DNA from: SIG440 sp045578305
GTDB lineage: Bacteria; Bacillota; Clostridia; Monoglobales; Monoglobaceae
Direction: 5' to 3'
Length of the DNA stretch: 11,026 nt
Assembly: GCA_045578305.1 (NCBI GenBank)
Contig: JAZNKA010000011.1
Span: 1 to 11,026, forward strand
Shown: positions 1-6,213 of the stretch, piece by piece
Layout: every line of letters begins with the position of its first letter
How positions within the stretch are numbered: position 1 is the first letter of the stretch
The notes under the pieces: generated by a model
The model's database searches: none
Seen by the model: the letters and a program-made list of their open reading frames with translations, nothing else
Told to the model about the DNA's origin: nothing
Program-made: the position numbers and the translations under genes

Positions 1-15
1 CAAGGAATTTAATAT

Positions 16-89
16 TGCCGGATTGTGTAAAGGTAGCACAGCAGACTCTGACTCTGTTTGTCTGGGTTCGAATCCTAGTCCGGCAGCCA
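16..89 (+). tRNA. tRNA-Gln (anticodon CUG), CCA encoded
   Basis: The full cloverleaf can be drawn by hand. The 7-bp acceptor stem is TGCCGGA (16-22) with TCCGGCA (79-85). The D arm is GTGT/GCAC (25-28, 36-39), with the conserved GG in the loop at 32-33. The anticodon stem is GCAGA (41-45) with TCTGT (53-57), and the loop CTCTGAC carries CTG at 48-50, which reads the Gln codon CAG. The T arm is CTGGG (62-66) with CCTAG (74-78), and the loop is TTCGAAT. The discriminator base is G86, followed by genomic CCA (87-89). A U1-A72 end pair and G73 are known identity features of bacterial tRNA-Gln and both are present. Only 15 nt lie upstream, so its promoter, or earlier tRNAs of an array, are outside the window. 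Confidence 0.97.
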
Positions 90-90
90 A

Positions 91-129
91 AAAAGAACGA
101 CTATTCTGATAGAATGGTCGTTCTTTTTT
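91..129 (+). terminator. Rho-independent terminator after tRNA-Gln
   Basis: A 13-bp stem pairs 95-107 with 111-123 across a 3-nt loop (GAT), with one or two G-T pairs near the middle. It is followed by six T (124-129) and preceded by an A run (89-94), so it could also act on the opposite strand. It starts directly after the CCA of the tRNA, the expected place for ending the tRNA transcript. Confidence 0.93.
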
Positions 130-133
130 GGCT

Positions 134-216
134 TTGTGCCCGTAAGGACACAACATCATTACAAGCATAGCGTATACATCGTTTCAGGCAACGCCTGAAA
201 ATCATTTCTCTGAAAT
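134..216. repeat. Cluster of short hairpins, unknown role
   Basis: Three compact inverted repeats lie between the tRNA terminator and the next promoter. The first pairs TTGTGCCC (134-141) with GGACACAA (146-153) around GTAA, with one C-A mismatch. The second is a perfect 8-bp stem, TTTCAGGC (182-189) with GCCTGAAA (193-200), around AAC. The third is ATTTC (204-208) with GAAAT (212-216) around TCT. None is followed by a T run, so they are not typical terminators. No open reading frame is visible here. The tandem tiny-loop hairpins resemble a dispersed REP-like intergenic repeat, but operator sites or a degenerate element are also possible. One window cannot show whether the sequence recurs. 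Confidence 0.45.
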
Positions 217-254
217 CAAACACAAAATATTTTTCTCAATATTCCCAAATAGTC

Positions 255-283
255 TTGCTTTTTTCATCATCTGTTGATATAAT
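255..283 (+). promoter_or_regulatory. Sigma-A-type promoter of the Gfo/Idh/MocA gene
   Basis: A -35 box TTGCTT (255-260) and a perfect -10 box TATAAT (278-283) are separated by exactly 17 nt. The -10 box is preceded by TGA (275-277), which gives an extended -10 (TGN) motif. Transcription would start near 290, leaving a leader of about 50 nt before the ATG at 340. It points into the only + strand gene of the window. Confidence 0.85.
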
Positions 284-326
284 ACAGCCATCAGCTATTT
301 AAGAAAGATTTGTTTTTATAGCAAAT

Positions 327-332
327 GGGGGA
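327..332 (+). promoter_or_regulatory. Ribosome binding site that fixes the start at 340
   Basis: GGGGGA lies 7 nt before the ATG at 340. An in-frame ATG at 325 overlaps this Shine-Dalgarno sequence and has none of its own, so it is an unlikely start. Confidence 0.8.
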
Positions 333-339
333 TCTACTT

Positions 340-1284
340 ATGTTAAATATCGCAATAATCGGTCTTGGCAACATTGGTAAAAGCCATATCAAAGCTATTC
401 CAAACAGCAAAAACTGTCGTATTTGTGCCGTATGCGACTCCAACGAGGAGCTTGCAAAGCAGCAAGCCGAAGCTTTGGGTGTCCCATACTTTTTAGATTA
501 CAAAGATATTCCGGGTGGAGTCGAGCTTGATGCCGCACTTATCACTCTTCCTCACTTTTTGCACTGCGAAAGTGCTGTGTTCTTTTTGGAAAAGGGCATC
601 CACGTATTTATGGAAAAGCCAATGGCAAACACCGTGGAAGAATGTGATAAGATGATTGCCGCAGCAAAAGCTAACAAAGTCAAGCTTGCTATTGCACATC
701 CTCAAAGATATTGCTACGCAAACAAAATTGTTAAAGAATTTGTTGAATCCAAAAAACTTGGTGACCTCTGTATGTTTACTGAATTCCGTACAACCAATTA
801 CTTCACTCCAGACCGTCCGAAGTGGTTTTTGAATAAAAAACAAGCAGGCGGCGGAATAGTTATGAATTATGGCGCGCATGCAATTGACAAACTTTTTTAT
901 GTTCTTGGCGAAACAAAGGATGTTGAGGTTTTTGCAAGCACTGCCAACATCAAAAACGATGCCGATATCGAAGGTCACGCCCAGTTTATGATGAAGTTTC
1001 CAAGCGGTGTAACCGGTACAGTTACATTCTCGGGTTACTTTGGTTCAGGATATGATGCAATTTACTATTTCACTGATGGCGCACTCAAAGTTTCCAACAC
1101 AAGTTTTCTTTATCAAATGAAAGACGGCAAATGGGAAGAAATCGATACAACACAGCCCATGGATCGTATGCTTTATCAGATTGAAGAATTCTGTAAATAT
1201 GTAAACGACGAGCCTTCAATTGTTCCAGATGGTGAATTTGGACGTGATGTTATTGCTGTTATTGAGAAAGTATACAACAATTAG
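340..1284 (+). CDS. Gfo/Idh/MocA-family NAD(P)-dependent oxidoreductase
   Basis: This 314-residue cytosolic protein has the two-domain layout of the Gfo/Idh/MocA family. An N-terminal Rossmann fold carries GLGNIG (8-13). The cofactor and substrate lysine motif EKP is at 92-94. The C-terminal alpha/beta domain carries GGGIVMNYGAH (170-180) followed by Asp183. Family members oxidise or reduce sugars, inositols or related polyols using NAD(P)H. Lys93 and His180 match the usual catalytic residues. The Asp often found four residues before the His is Asn176 here, a variation I believe also occurs in other members. The length is close to the family's usual 310-400 residues. The start at 340 is chosen because a GGGGGA site lies 7 nt upstream. 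The gene has its own promoter, stands alone, and converges on uxuB. The substrate cannot be told from sequence; a sugar acid is a guess from the neighbours. Confidence 0.92.
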   Translation: MLNIAIIGLGNIGKSHIKAIPNSKNCRICAVCDSNEELAKQQAEALGVPYFLDYKDIPGGVELDAALITLPHFLHCESAVFFLEKGIHVFMEKPMANTVEECDKMIAAAKANKVKLAIAHPQRYCYANKIVKEFVESKKLGDLCMFTEFRTTNYFTPDRPKWFLNKKQAGGGIVMNYGAHAIDKLFYVLGETKDVEVFASTANIKNDADIEGHAQFMMKFPSGVTGTVTFSGYFGSGYDAIYYFTDGALKVSNTSFLYQMKDGKWEEIDTTQPMDRMLYQIEEFCKYVNDEPSIVPDGEFGRDVIAVIEKVYNN

Positions 1285-1294
1285 TTTTTTACAT

Positions 1295-1328
1295 AAAAAA
1301 AGAACTTGCCGGAGCAAGTTCTTTTTTT
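1295..1328. terminator. Bidirectional Rho-independent terminator
   Basis: A perfect inverted repeat has 15-bp arms (1295-1309 and 1314-1328) and a CGGA loop (1310-1313). The core GAACTTGC/GCAAGTTC is flanked by seven A on the left and seven T on the right, so it works in both directions. It lies between the stop of the oxidoreductase gene (1284) and the stop of uxuB (1330) and should end both convergent transcripts. Confidence 0.95.
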
Positions 1329-1329
1329 A

Positions 1330-2151
1330 TTAAACTCCTGAATATGCCGAAAATCCGCCATCAACCGGAACTGTTATACCTGTAACAAATCCTGACTTTG
1401 TTTCGTCAAGCAACCATTCAACAGTACCAAGAAGTTCTTCGGCTTTTCCAAAACGACCCATTGGTGTCGAGCGAAGAATTTTGTCTGTACGGGGTGTTGG
1501 TGTTCCGTCTTCGTTAAACAGCATGCCTTGGTTTTGCTTTGTTACAAAGAATCCCGGAGCAATGGCATTTACTCGGATGTTCTCTTTTGCAAAATGAACA
1601 GCAAGCCATTGTGTGAAGTTGCCAACCGCTGATTTTGCAGCCGAGTAAGCAGGGATTTTTGTAAGCGGACGATACGCATTCATTGACGAAATGTTAAGTA
1701 CCGAGCAGCCCTCTCTTCCAACCATATCCTTCATAAAAATCTGGCTGGGAAGAAGTACACCTTTTAAGTTGAGGTCAAAAACAAAGTCAAAGCCTTTTTC
1801 GTCAATGTTAAAGAATGTAAGAAAATCCTCAACTGACTCGTCGCCTTTTTCGTACTCCTCGTGAAGAGTTGTGCATTTTGGGTTGTTGCCACCTGCACCG
1901 TTGATAAGGATATCGCACTTTCCAAAATCTTTCAAAATCTGATCATGAACTTCGCTTATATTCTCTTTGTCGAGCACATTACACTTATAAGCCTTTGCCA
2001 CTCCACCATTTTTTACAATTCTGTCAGCAACAGCCATTGCTGCTTCTTCATTTAAATCAAGTACCGCTACCTTGTTGCCAAGGCTTGCAAGATGTTCGGC
2101 AAACGACGAGCACAATATTCCGCCGGCACCGGTTACTACGATGTTTTTCAT
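1330..2151 (-). CDS. uxuB: SDR-family D-mannonate oxidoreductase (fructuronate reductase)
   Basis: This enzyme interconverts D-fructuronate and D-mannonate with NAD(P)H in hexuronate catabolism. The 273-residue protein is a classical short-chain dehydrogenase. It has a cofactor-binding glycine motif TGAGGILC (7-14), NGAG (84-87), and a catalytic Ser156, Tyr169, Lys173 set in which YSAAK is spaced 12 residues after the Ser. A PG motif lies at 199-200 and a C-terminal VDGGF at 263-267. The glycine motif differs from the usual TGxxxGIG, but as I recall the mannonate-oxidoreductase branch (Bacillus YjmF type) has a similar form. A site AGGGAGA precedes the ATG by 9 nt. It follows uxuA after a 27-nt gap and is almost certainly cotranscribed with it. 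That partner is the main reason for choosing this substrate over gluconate or other sugar acids. The transcript ends at the terminator at 1295-1328. Confidence 0.87.
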   Translation of the reverse strand: MKNIVVTGAGGILCSSFAEHLASLGNKVAVLDLNEEAAMAVADRIVKNGGVAKAYKCNVLDKENISEVHDQILKDFGKCDILINGAGGNNPKCTTLHEEYEKGDESVEDFLTFFNIDEKGFDFVFDLNLKGVLLPSQIFMKDMVGREGCSVLNISSMNAYRPLTKIPAYSAAKSAVGNFTQWLAVHFAKENIRVNAIAPGFFVTKQNQGMLFNEDGTPTPRTDKILRSTPMGRFGKAEELLGTVEWLLDETKSGFVTGITVPVDGGFSAYSGV

Positions 2152-2178
2152 ATTATAAAATCTCCCTGTCTTTTTAAT

Positions 2179-3216
2179 TTATTTGGTTTTTTCGATAGCC
2201 TCGAAAAGTCCTGCAAGATATGTAGCACCAAGAGCACGGTCAAAAAGTCCGTAACCATAGCGACCCTTTTCACCCCATATCATTCTGCCGTGATCAGGGC
2301 GTACATAACCATCAAAGCCGCTGTCCACAAGTGCTTTTGCTATGCCAAACATATCAATCGAGCCGCACTGTGTGGGATGTCCAACTTCTTCAAAACGGCG
2401 TTCGCCTGTGTATTTGATGTTTCTAAGATGAACAAAGTGAATTCGGTCAGCAAATGAATTTACCATATCAACAAGGTCATTTGCCGGATTTGCGCCAAGA
2501 GAACCTGTGCACAATGTGATACCATTGTTGGTTTCGGGAACTATATCAAGAAATCTCTTCAAATTCTCTTTGTTTGTGATAATTCTTGGAAGTCCAAAAA
2601 TTCCCCAGGGCGGATCGTCCGGATGAATAGCCATATTTACATCACATTCCTTGGCAACAGGAATAACTGCCTTCAGGAATGTTTCAACATTCTTCCAAAG
2701 GCCTTCTTCGCCAAGTTCTGCATATGCATTAAGAAGTGCCTTAAGCTCGTCCTTTTTGTAGCTTGCATCCCAACCCGGAAGCGAAAGTTCGCTTGTCAGG
2801 GGGTTCATTCCAAGAACGGTATCTTCGTCATAAGCAAGAGCATTTGCTCCATCTGGCTGCTGATGCTCAAGCTCGCTGCGGAGCCAGTCAAAAACAGGCA
2901 TAAAGTTGTAGCAGATACATTTTACCCCTGCCTTTGAAAGTCTGCGGATGTTCTCGCAGTAGTTTTCAATAAGCTCTGGTGCATTTTCTTTGCCGAGTTT
3001 TATATCCTCAGGCACCGGAACGCTTTCTACCACTTCAAATTTGAGGTTGTGAGCTTCTGCATCTTTTTTGATTTTTTCGATGCTTTCTTCGCTCCACACA
3101 CCGCCGGGTTTAACATCATAAACCGCAGAAACAATGCCATCCATTGTCGGTATCTGAGATATTTTTTCAAGTGTTACAGGGTCGTCTTGACCATACCAAC
3201 GAAATGTTAATTTCAT
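2179..3216 (-). CDS. uxuA: Mannonate dehydratase
   Basis: UxuA removes water from D-mannonate to give 2-keto-3-deoxy-D-gluconate, which then enters the KDG kinase and aldolase route. The 345-residue length is normal for the short, Gram-positive form. The protein is a metal-dependent TIM barrel of the xylose-isomerase-like type. The family's metal ligands can be placed: His198 in HPDDPPW (198-204), Cys236 in CTGSLGA (236-242), His263 in HLRN (263-266) and Asp308 in RPDHGRMIW (306-314). His309 in the last motif is the expected catalytic His. A site AGGAAG lies 8 nt before the ATG. It is the first gene of a two-gene unit with uxuB and has its own candidate promoter at 3280-3308. The KDG-processing enzymes, isomerase and transporter are not in the window. 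Confidence 0.97.
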   Translation of the reverse strand: MKLTFRWYGQDDPVTLEKISQIPTMDGIVSAVYDVKPGGVWSEESIEKIKKDAEAHNLKFEVVESVPVPEDIKLGKENAPELIENYCENIRRLSKAGVKCICYNFMPVFDWLRSELEHQQPDGANALAYDEDTVLGMNPLTSELSLPGWDASYKKDELKALLNAYAELGEEGLWKNVETFLKAVIPVAKECDVNMAIHPDDPPWGIFGLPRIITNKENLKRFLDIVPETNNGITLCTGSLGANPANDLVDMVNSFADRIHFVHLRNIKYTGERRFEEVGHPTQCGSIDMFGIAKALVDSGFDGYVRPDHGRMIWGEKGRYGYGLFDRALGATYLAGLFEAIEKTK

Positions 3217-3245
3217 ACAAAAATCTTCCTTTCTCTTGTCTGCTT

Positions 3246-3262
3246 TTGCGTAAACTTCGCAA
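3246..3262. promoter_or_regulatory. Possible operator in the uxuA leader
   Basis: The inverted repeat TTGCG-N7-CGCAA (arms 3246-3250 and 3258-3262) lies about 10-27 nt downstream of the likely uxuA transcription start. A site here could let a repressor block uxuAB. No regulator gene is in the window, and 5-bp arms can arise by chance, so this is only a candidate. Confidence 0.35.
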
Positions 3263-3279
3263 CAAATTTTACTTTTTTA

Positions 3280-3308
3280 ATGATATCACAAAAGAGTCTT
3301 GTTTTCAA
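3280..3308 (-). promoter_or_regulatory. Candidate sigma-A promoter of uxuAB
   Basis: On the - strand, TTGAAA (3308-3303) and TATCAT (3285-3280) are spaced 17 nt apart. TGA directly upstream of the -10 box gives an extended -10 motif. A second -35-like TTGACT overlaps just upstream, at a spacing that is too long (22 nt). The start would fall near 3273, with a leader of about 57 nt before uxuA. The TGATATCA palindrome overlaps the -10 box. Confidence 0.7.
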
Positions 3309-3327
3309 GTCAAATATCACTATTTTA

Positions 3328-4077
3328 TCAAATAAACTTTTCGTAGTCCTGAAAATATGCGCAAAGGCTTTCAGGACTGTGACTGTCGCTTGAAAGAATA
3401 AACCTCCCACCGTTTTCGCGGATATAGTCCATAATTATCGCATCAGGATAAGCGTGCTTGCGAAGCCCGCGAGTGATTGCCCCTGTATTGATTTCAAAAA
3501 CCGTGTCACACTCAAGAATCTTGTCAACCGCTTTTTTTGCGGCATTTATATATCTTTTGTCTGACGAGTCAAAAAGCTTGTCGCCCTCGTTGAATTTGCT
3601 GACCAAATCAAAGTGCCCGATTATGTCGGCATTTGTTTTTGCGGCAATATCACCTATAAGGGCAAAATAATCCTCACATAGCGAGATAAAGTCTCCGCCG
3701 TAATGGTCTTTTACATTCTCGACAAAAAGTTCTTCGCTTATATCAATCGCCAGATACAAACCGTCTTTTTTTACACAATGCACCGATGCGATTACATAAT
3801 CAAAGCCATCGGTCGTGTAATCCGAAAAATAATCCTGCTCGACCCCGCACAAAACCTGAATTTTGTCCTTGTACTTTTCGGCAAGGTTGCGGACTTCTGT
3901 CTGGAAATCAGCAACTTTTTCTTTTTTTATGCAATAGCTTGTATCGAAATCGGTATACGAATGGCACGCAAGGCCGAGCTTTTCCATACCCATTTCGATT
4001 GCGGCAAGCACCATTTCTTCCGGCGAATTTTTGCCGTCACAATAAGTCGTGTGTGTGTGAAAATCCTTCAAAATCAT
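3328..4077 (-). CDS. hisJ: PHP-family histidinol-phosphate phosphatase
   Basis: This enzyme (HisJ, also named HisK; EC 3.1.3.15) hydrolyses L-histidinol phosphate to histidinol, the step before HisD. The 249-residue protein is a polymerase-and-histidinol-phosphatase (PHP) domain. The metal-binding motifs appear in order: FHTHT (6-10, His7 and His9), CHS (His39), GVE (Glu80), SVH (His100), GHFD (His155, Asp157) and SSDSH (229-233, Asp231 and His233). It is needed because the HisB in this operon has only the dehydratase domain and no HAD phosphatase. The ATG overlaps the hisIE stop by 4 nt (ATGA), which supports coupling. The nearest Shine-Dalgarno, AGGAG, is rather far away at 11 nt. It is the last his gene. 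No clear terminator follows it before the uxuA promoter. PHP enzymes are broad, so the assignment leans on the operon. Confidence 0.93.
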   Translation of the reverse strand: MILKDFHTHTTYCDGKNSPEEMVLAAIEMGMEKLGLACHSYTDFDTSYCIKKEKVADFQTEVRNLAEKYKDKIQVLCGVEQDYFSDYTTDGFDYVIASVHCVKKDGLYLAIDISEELFVENVKDHYGGDFISLCEDYFALIGDIAAKTNADIIGHFDLVSKFNEGDKLFDSSDKRYINAAKKAVDKILECDTVFEINTGAITRGLRKHAYPDAIIMDYIRENGGRFILSSDSHSPESLCAYFQDYEKFI

Positions 4078-4724
4078 TTTGTCATTTTCTCCTGCTTTAC
4101 TTTGTGGTCAATCACATGCCTTGACGCCAGCTCCTTGTGGATATCCTCAAGTGAAATTCCGTTTTGAAGCATAAGCACCATCACATGATAACAAAGGTCA
4201 GCAATCTCATAGACCGTCTCTGCCTTATCCTCTGCCTTTGCAGCAATAATTACCTCGGTACATTCCTCGCCTATCTTCTTAAGGATTTTGTCCAGGCCCT
4301 TTTCAAAGAGGTATGTTGTGTATGAGCCTTCCTTTTTTTCTTCTTTTCTGCCCTTTAAAAGCTGCATAAGTCCTTCAAGAGAAAATTCCGAAAGTTCGCT
4401 GCTTTCCCAAAGGGTATTCGAGAAACAGGAATCTGTGCCCAAGTGGCAGGCAGGGCCGTCTTTTTCGACCATAACAACAAGAGCATCTTTGTCACAATCT
4501 GTCGTGATTGACACTATGTGCTGATAGTTTCCGCTTGTCTCACCTTTCAGCCAAAGTTCGTTTCTTGAACGGCTCCAGAAACAAGTAAGACCTTTTTCCA
4601 TCGATATTTCAAGACTTTGTCGGTTCATATATGCAAGAGTCAGCACCTTTTTCGAAATCGAATCTACAACAATTGCGGGGATCAACCCTTTTTCATCAAA
4701 TTTAAGTTCATCAATATTTAGCAT
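4074..4724 (-). CDS. hisIE: Bifunctional phosphoribosyl-AMP cyclohydrolase / phosphoribosyl-ATP pyrophosphatase
   Basis: The protein carries out steps 2 and 3 of histidine synthesis, hydrolysing PR-ATP to PR-AMP and opening the adenine ring to give ProFAR. From the ATG at 4724 it has 216 residues. Residues 1-105 are the cyclohydrolase (HisI), with the metal motif DCDKD (76-80) and Cys93 and Cys100 in PACHLGTDSC (91-100). A charged linker (about 105-135) leads to the all-helical pyrophosphatase (HisE), with KIGEECTEVIIAAK (150-163) and EIADLCYHVMVL (173-184). An in-frame TTG at 4730 would add two residues. AGGAAAGG suits the TTG (8 nt) and AGGGA suits the ATG (7 nt). I prefer the ATG because it is the commoner start codon. 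It lies 20 nt after hisF and overlaps hisJ by 4 nt. Confidence 0.97.
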   Translation of the reverse strand: MLNIDELKFDEKGLIPAIVVDSISKKVLTLAYMNRQSLEISMEKGLTCFWSRSRNELWLKGETSGNYQHIVSITTDCDKDALVVMVEKDGPACHLGTDSCFSNTLWESSELSEFSLEGLMQLLKGRKEEKKEGSYTTYLFEKGLDKILKKIGEECTEVIIAAKAEDKAETVYEIADLCYHVMVLMLQNGISLEDIHKELASRHVIDHKVKQEKMTK

Positions 4725-4731
4725 CTTCAAG

Positions 4732-4746
4732 TCCCTGACCTTTCCT
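4732..4746 (-). promoter_or_regulatory. Two overlapping ribosome binding sites for hisIE
   Basis: AGGGA (4736-4732) is 7 nt from the ATG at 4724. AGGAAAGG (4746-4739) is 8 nt from a TTG at 4730. The two starts differ by only two residues, and the sequence alone does not settle which is used. Confidence 0.5.
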
Positions 4747-5503
4747 AAATTCTTACGGGTATATTATTTTTTGCAAGCTCTTTTTTGAGGTCACCTATCG
4801 CTACCTCGCCAAAATGGAAAATCGACGCCGCGAGCCCCGCATCAACCTTGGGGAGTGTTTTAAACAGAGTAACAAAATCGTTTATGCCACCAGCACCGCC
4901 CGATGCAATCACCGGCACCGAAACCGCGTTCGAAACCGCTTCAAGCATTTCAAGGTCAAAACCCTGTTTTACGCCGTCTGTATCTATTGAATTGAGTACA
5001 ACCTCGCCGGCACCCATGTCACAACAGTGTTTAATCCATTCGACAGCCTCCATGCCGGTATTTTCGCGGCCGCCCTTTGAAAACACTCTGAAAACGCCGT
5101 CTACTCTTTTGACATCTGCCGAAATAACAACGCATTGGTCGCCGTAAAGCTTTGCTGCCTCGTAAATAAGCTTTGGGTTCTTTATTGCTCCCGAATTCAC
5201 GCTGACCTTGTCGGCGCCGCATTTAAGCACACGGTCAAAATCCTCGACGGTGTTTATTCCGCCGCCAACGGTAAGCGGTATAAAAATGGTCCTTGCAACC
5301 TCACACAGTATATCAGTAAACAGCTTGCGTTCTTCAAACGATGCCGTTATGTCATAAAAAACAAGCTCGTCCGCACCATTTTCGGAGTAGAATTTAGCCA
5401 ACTCAACCGGAGATGAAACATCCGATACCCCTTCAAAATTTACGCCCTTTACAACCCTGCCTTGTCTTACATCAAGGCAGGGGATAATTCGCTTTGTTAT
5501 CAT
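4745..5503 (-). CDS. hisF: Imidazole glycerol phosphate synthase, cyclase subunit
   Basis: HisF uses ammonia delivered by HisH to convert PRFAR into imidazole glycerol phosphate and AICAR; AICAR feeds purine synthesis. The 252-residue (beta/alpha)8 barrel has the normal family length. The two catalytic aspartates are present, Asp11 in PCLDV (8-12) and Asp130 in ISAD (127-130). The phosphate-binding motifs VGGGI (79-83) and SGGAGG (201-206) are intact, as is DTDG at 174-177. Lys19, in the loop known to close over PRFAR, is also conserved. The ATG overlaps the hisA stop by 4 nt and has a GAGGTGG site close by. HisF and HisH act as a heterodimer, and both are encoded here with hisA between them. 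Confidence 0.99.
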   Translation of the reverse strand: MITKRIIPCLDVRQGRVVKGVNFEGVSDVSSPVELAKFYSENGADELVFYDITASFEERKLFTDILCEVARTIFIPLTVGGGINTVEDFDRVLKCGADKVSVNSGAIKNPKLIYEAAKLYGDQCVVISADVKRVDGVFRVFSKGGRENTGMEAVEWIKHCCDMGAGEVVLNSIDTDGVKQGFDLEMLEAVSNAVSVPVIASGGAGGINDFVTLFKTLPKVDAGLAASIFHFGEVAIGDLKKELAKNNIPVRI

Positions 5504-6213
5504 TTTGCCACCTCAATTGCTTCTTTTAAAGAAATTGCATTTGTATAATATGCCTTGCCTATTATTGCACCATAGATATCCATCTTGCGCAGTTCTTTTA
5601 CATTTTCGATATCCGAAACACCGCCCGATGCCACAATCTGCATATCGAGTTTTTGTGAAAGTTCGCGGTAAAGTTCCAGATTTGTACCTTGCATAGCCCC
5701 ATCTTTTGAAACATCGGTGCAAATCAAAGTTTTGACCCCGATTTTTTGCATCATTTCGCAAAATTCAAAGCAGGTATATGCTGATTTTTCGGTCCAACCC
5801 TTGATTGCGACAAATCCGTCTTTTATATCCGCACCAACAGCAATTTTGTCACCAAATCGTGCTACGGCAGCCTTTAGAAATTCGCTGTCCTCAACGGCAG
5901 CAGTTCCCAAAATAACGCGGTCTACCCCTGCCAGTATATATTTTTCGATTGTATCCATACTGCGTATGCCGCCGCCGATTTCGGTAAAGAGCTCTGTCTC
6001 CTGTGCAACCTGCTTGACAATAGACAGATTGGGAGTGTCGCCATTTTTTGCGCCCTCCAAATCAACCATATGTATATGCGTTGCACCCTGTGCCTCAAAA
6101 TCGCGGGCAATCTCAATCGGATTGTCGCTGTAAACCGTCATTTTTTCGTACTCGCCACGAAGAAGTCTTACTGCCTTCCCCTCATATAAGTCAATCGCCG
6201 GAAAAATTATCAT
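5500..6213 (-). CDS. hisA: ProFAR isomerase (phosphoribosylformimino-AICAR-phosphate isomerase)
   Basis: HisA performs the Amadori rearrangement of ProFAR to PRFAR. The 237-residue (beta/alpha)8 barrel is a relative of HisF, and the two are adjacent here. The catalytic Asp8 lies in PAIDL (5-9), and the second acidic residue is Asp129 in VGADI (126-130). The phosphate-binding motifs GGGIR (80-84) and SGGVS (196-200) are present, as are VDLEGA (50-55) and TDVSKDG (166-172). The ATG overlaps the hisH stop by 4 nt, with GGAGG 10 nt upstream. The isoleucine and lysine in IKGW (137-140) fit single-function HisA rather than the dual HisA/TrpF (PriA) type, but the sequence alone does not exclude broader activity. 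Confidence 0.98.
   Translation of the reverse strand: MIIFPAIDLYEGKAVRLLRGEYEKMTVYSDNPIEIARDFEAQGATHIHMVDLEGAKNGDTPNLSIVKQVAQETELFTEIGGGIRSMDTIEKYILAGVDRVILGTAAVEDSEFLKAAVARFGDKIAVGADIKDGFVAIKGWTEKSAYTCFEFCEMMQKIGVKTLICTDVSKDGAMQGTNLELYRELSQKLDMQIVASGGVSDIENVKELRKMDIYGAIIGKAYYTNAISLKEAIEVAK

Noticed and set aside
493..978. A 161-codon open frame on the - strand inside the oxidoreductase gene.
   Set aside because: It lies wholly antisense to a gene with clear family motifs, has no ribosome binding site or recognisable domain, and is rich in Cys, Phe and His as expected of a shadow frame.
1330..2151. The non-standard glycine motif of the SDR protein as a sign of an inactive enzyme.
   Set aside because: The TGxGGxLC form is, to my knowledge, found in the mannonate-oxidoreductase branch, and the Ser156, Tyr169, Lys173 set is intact.
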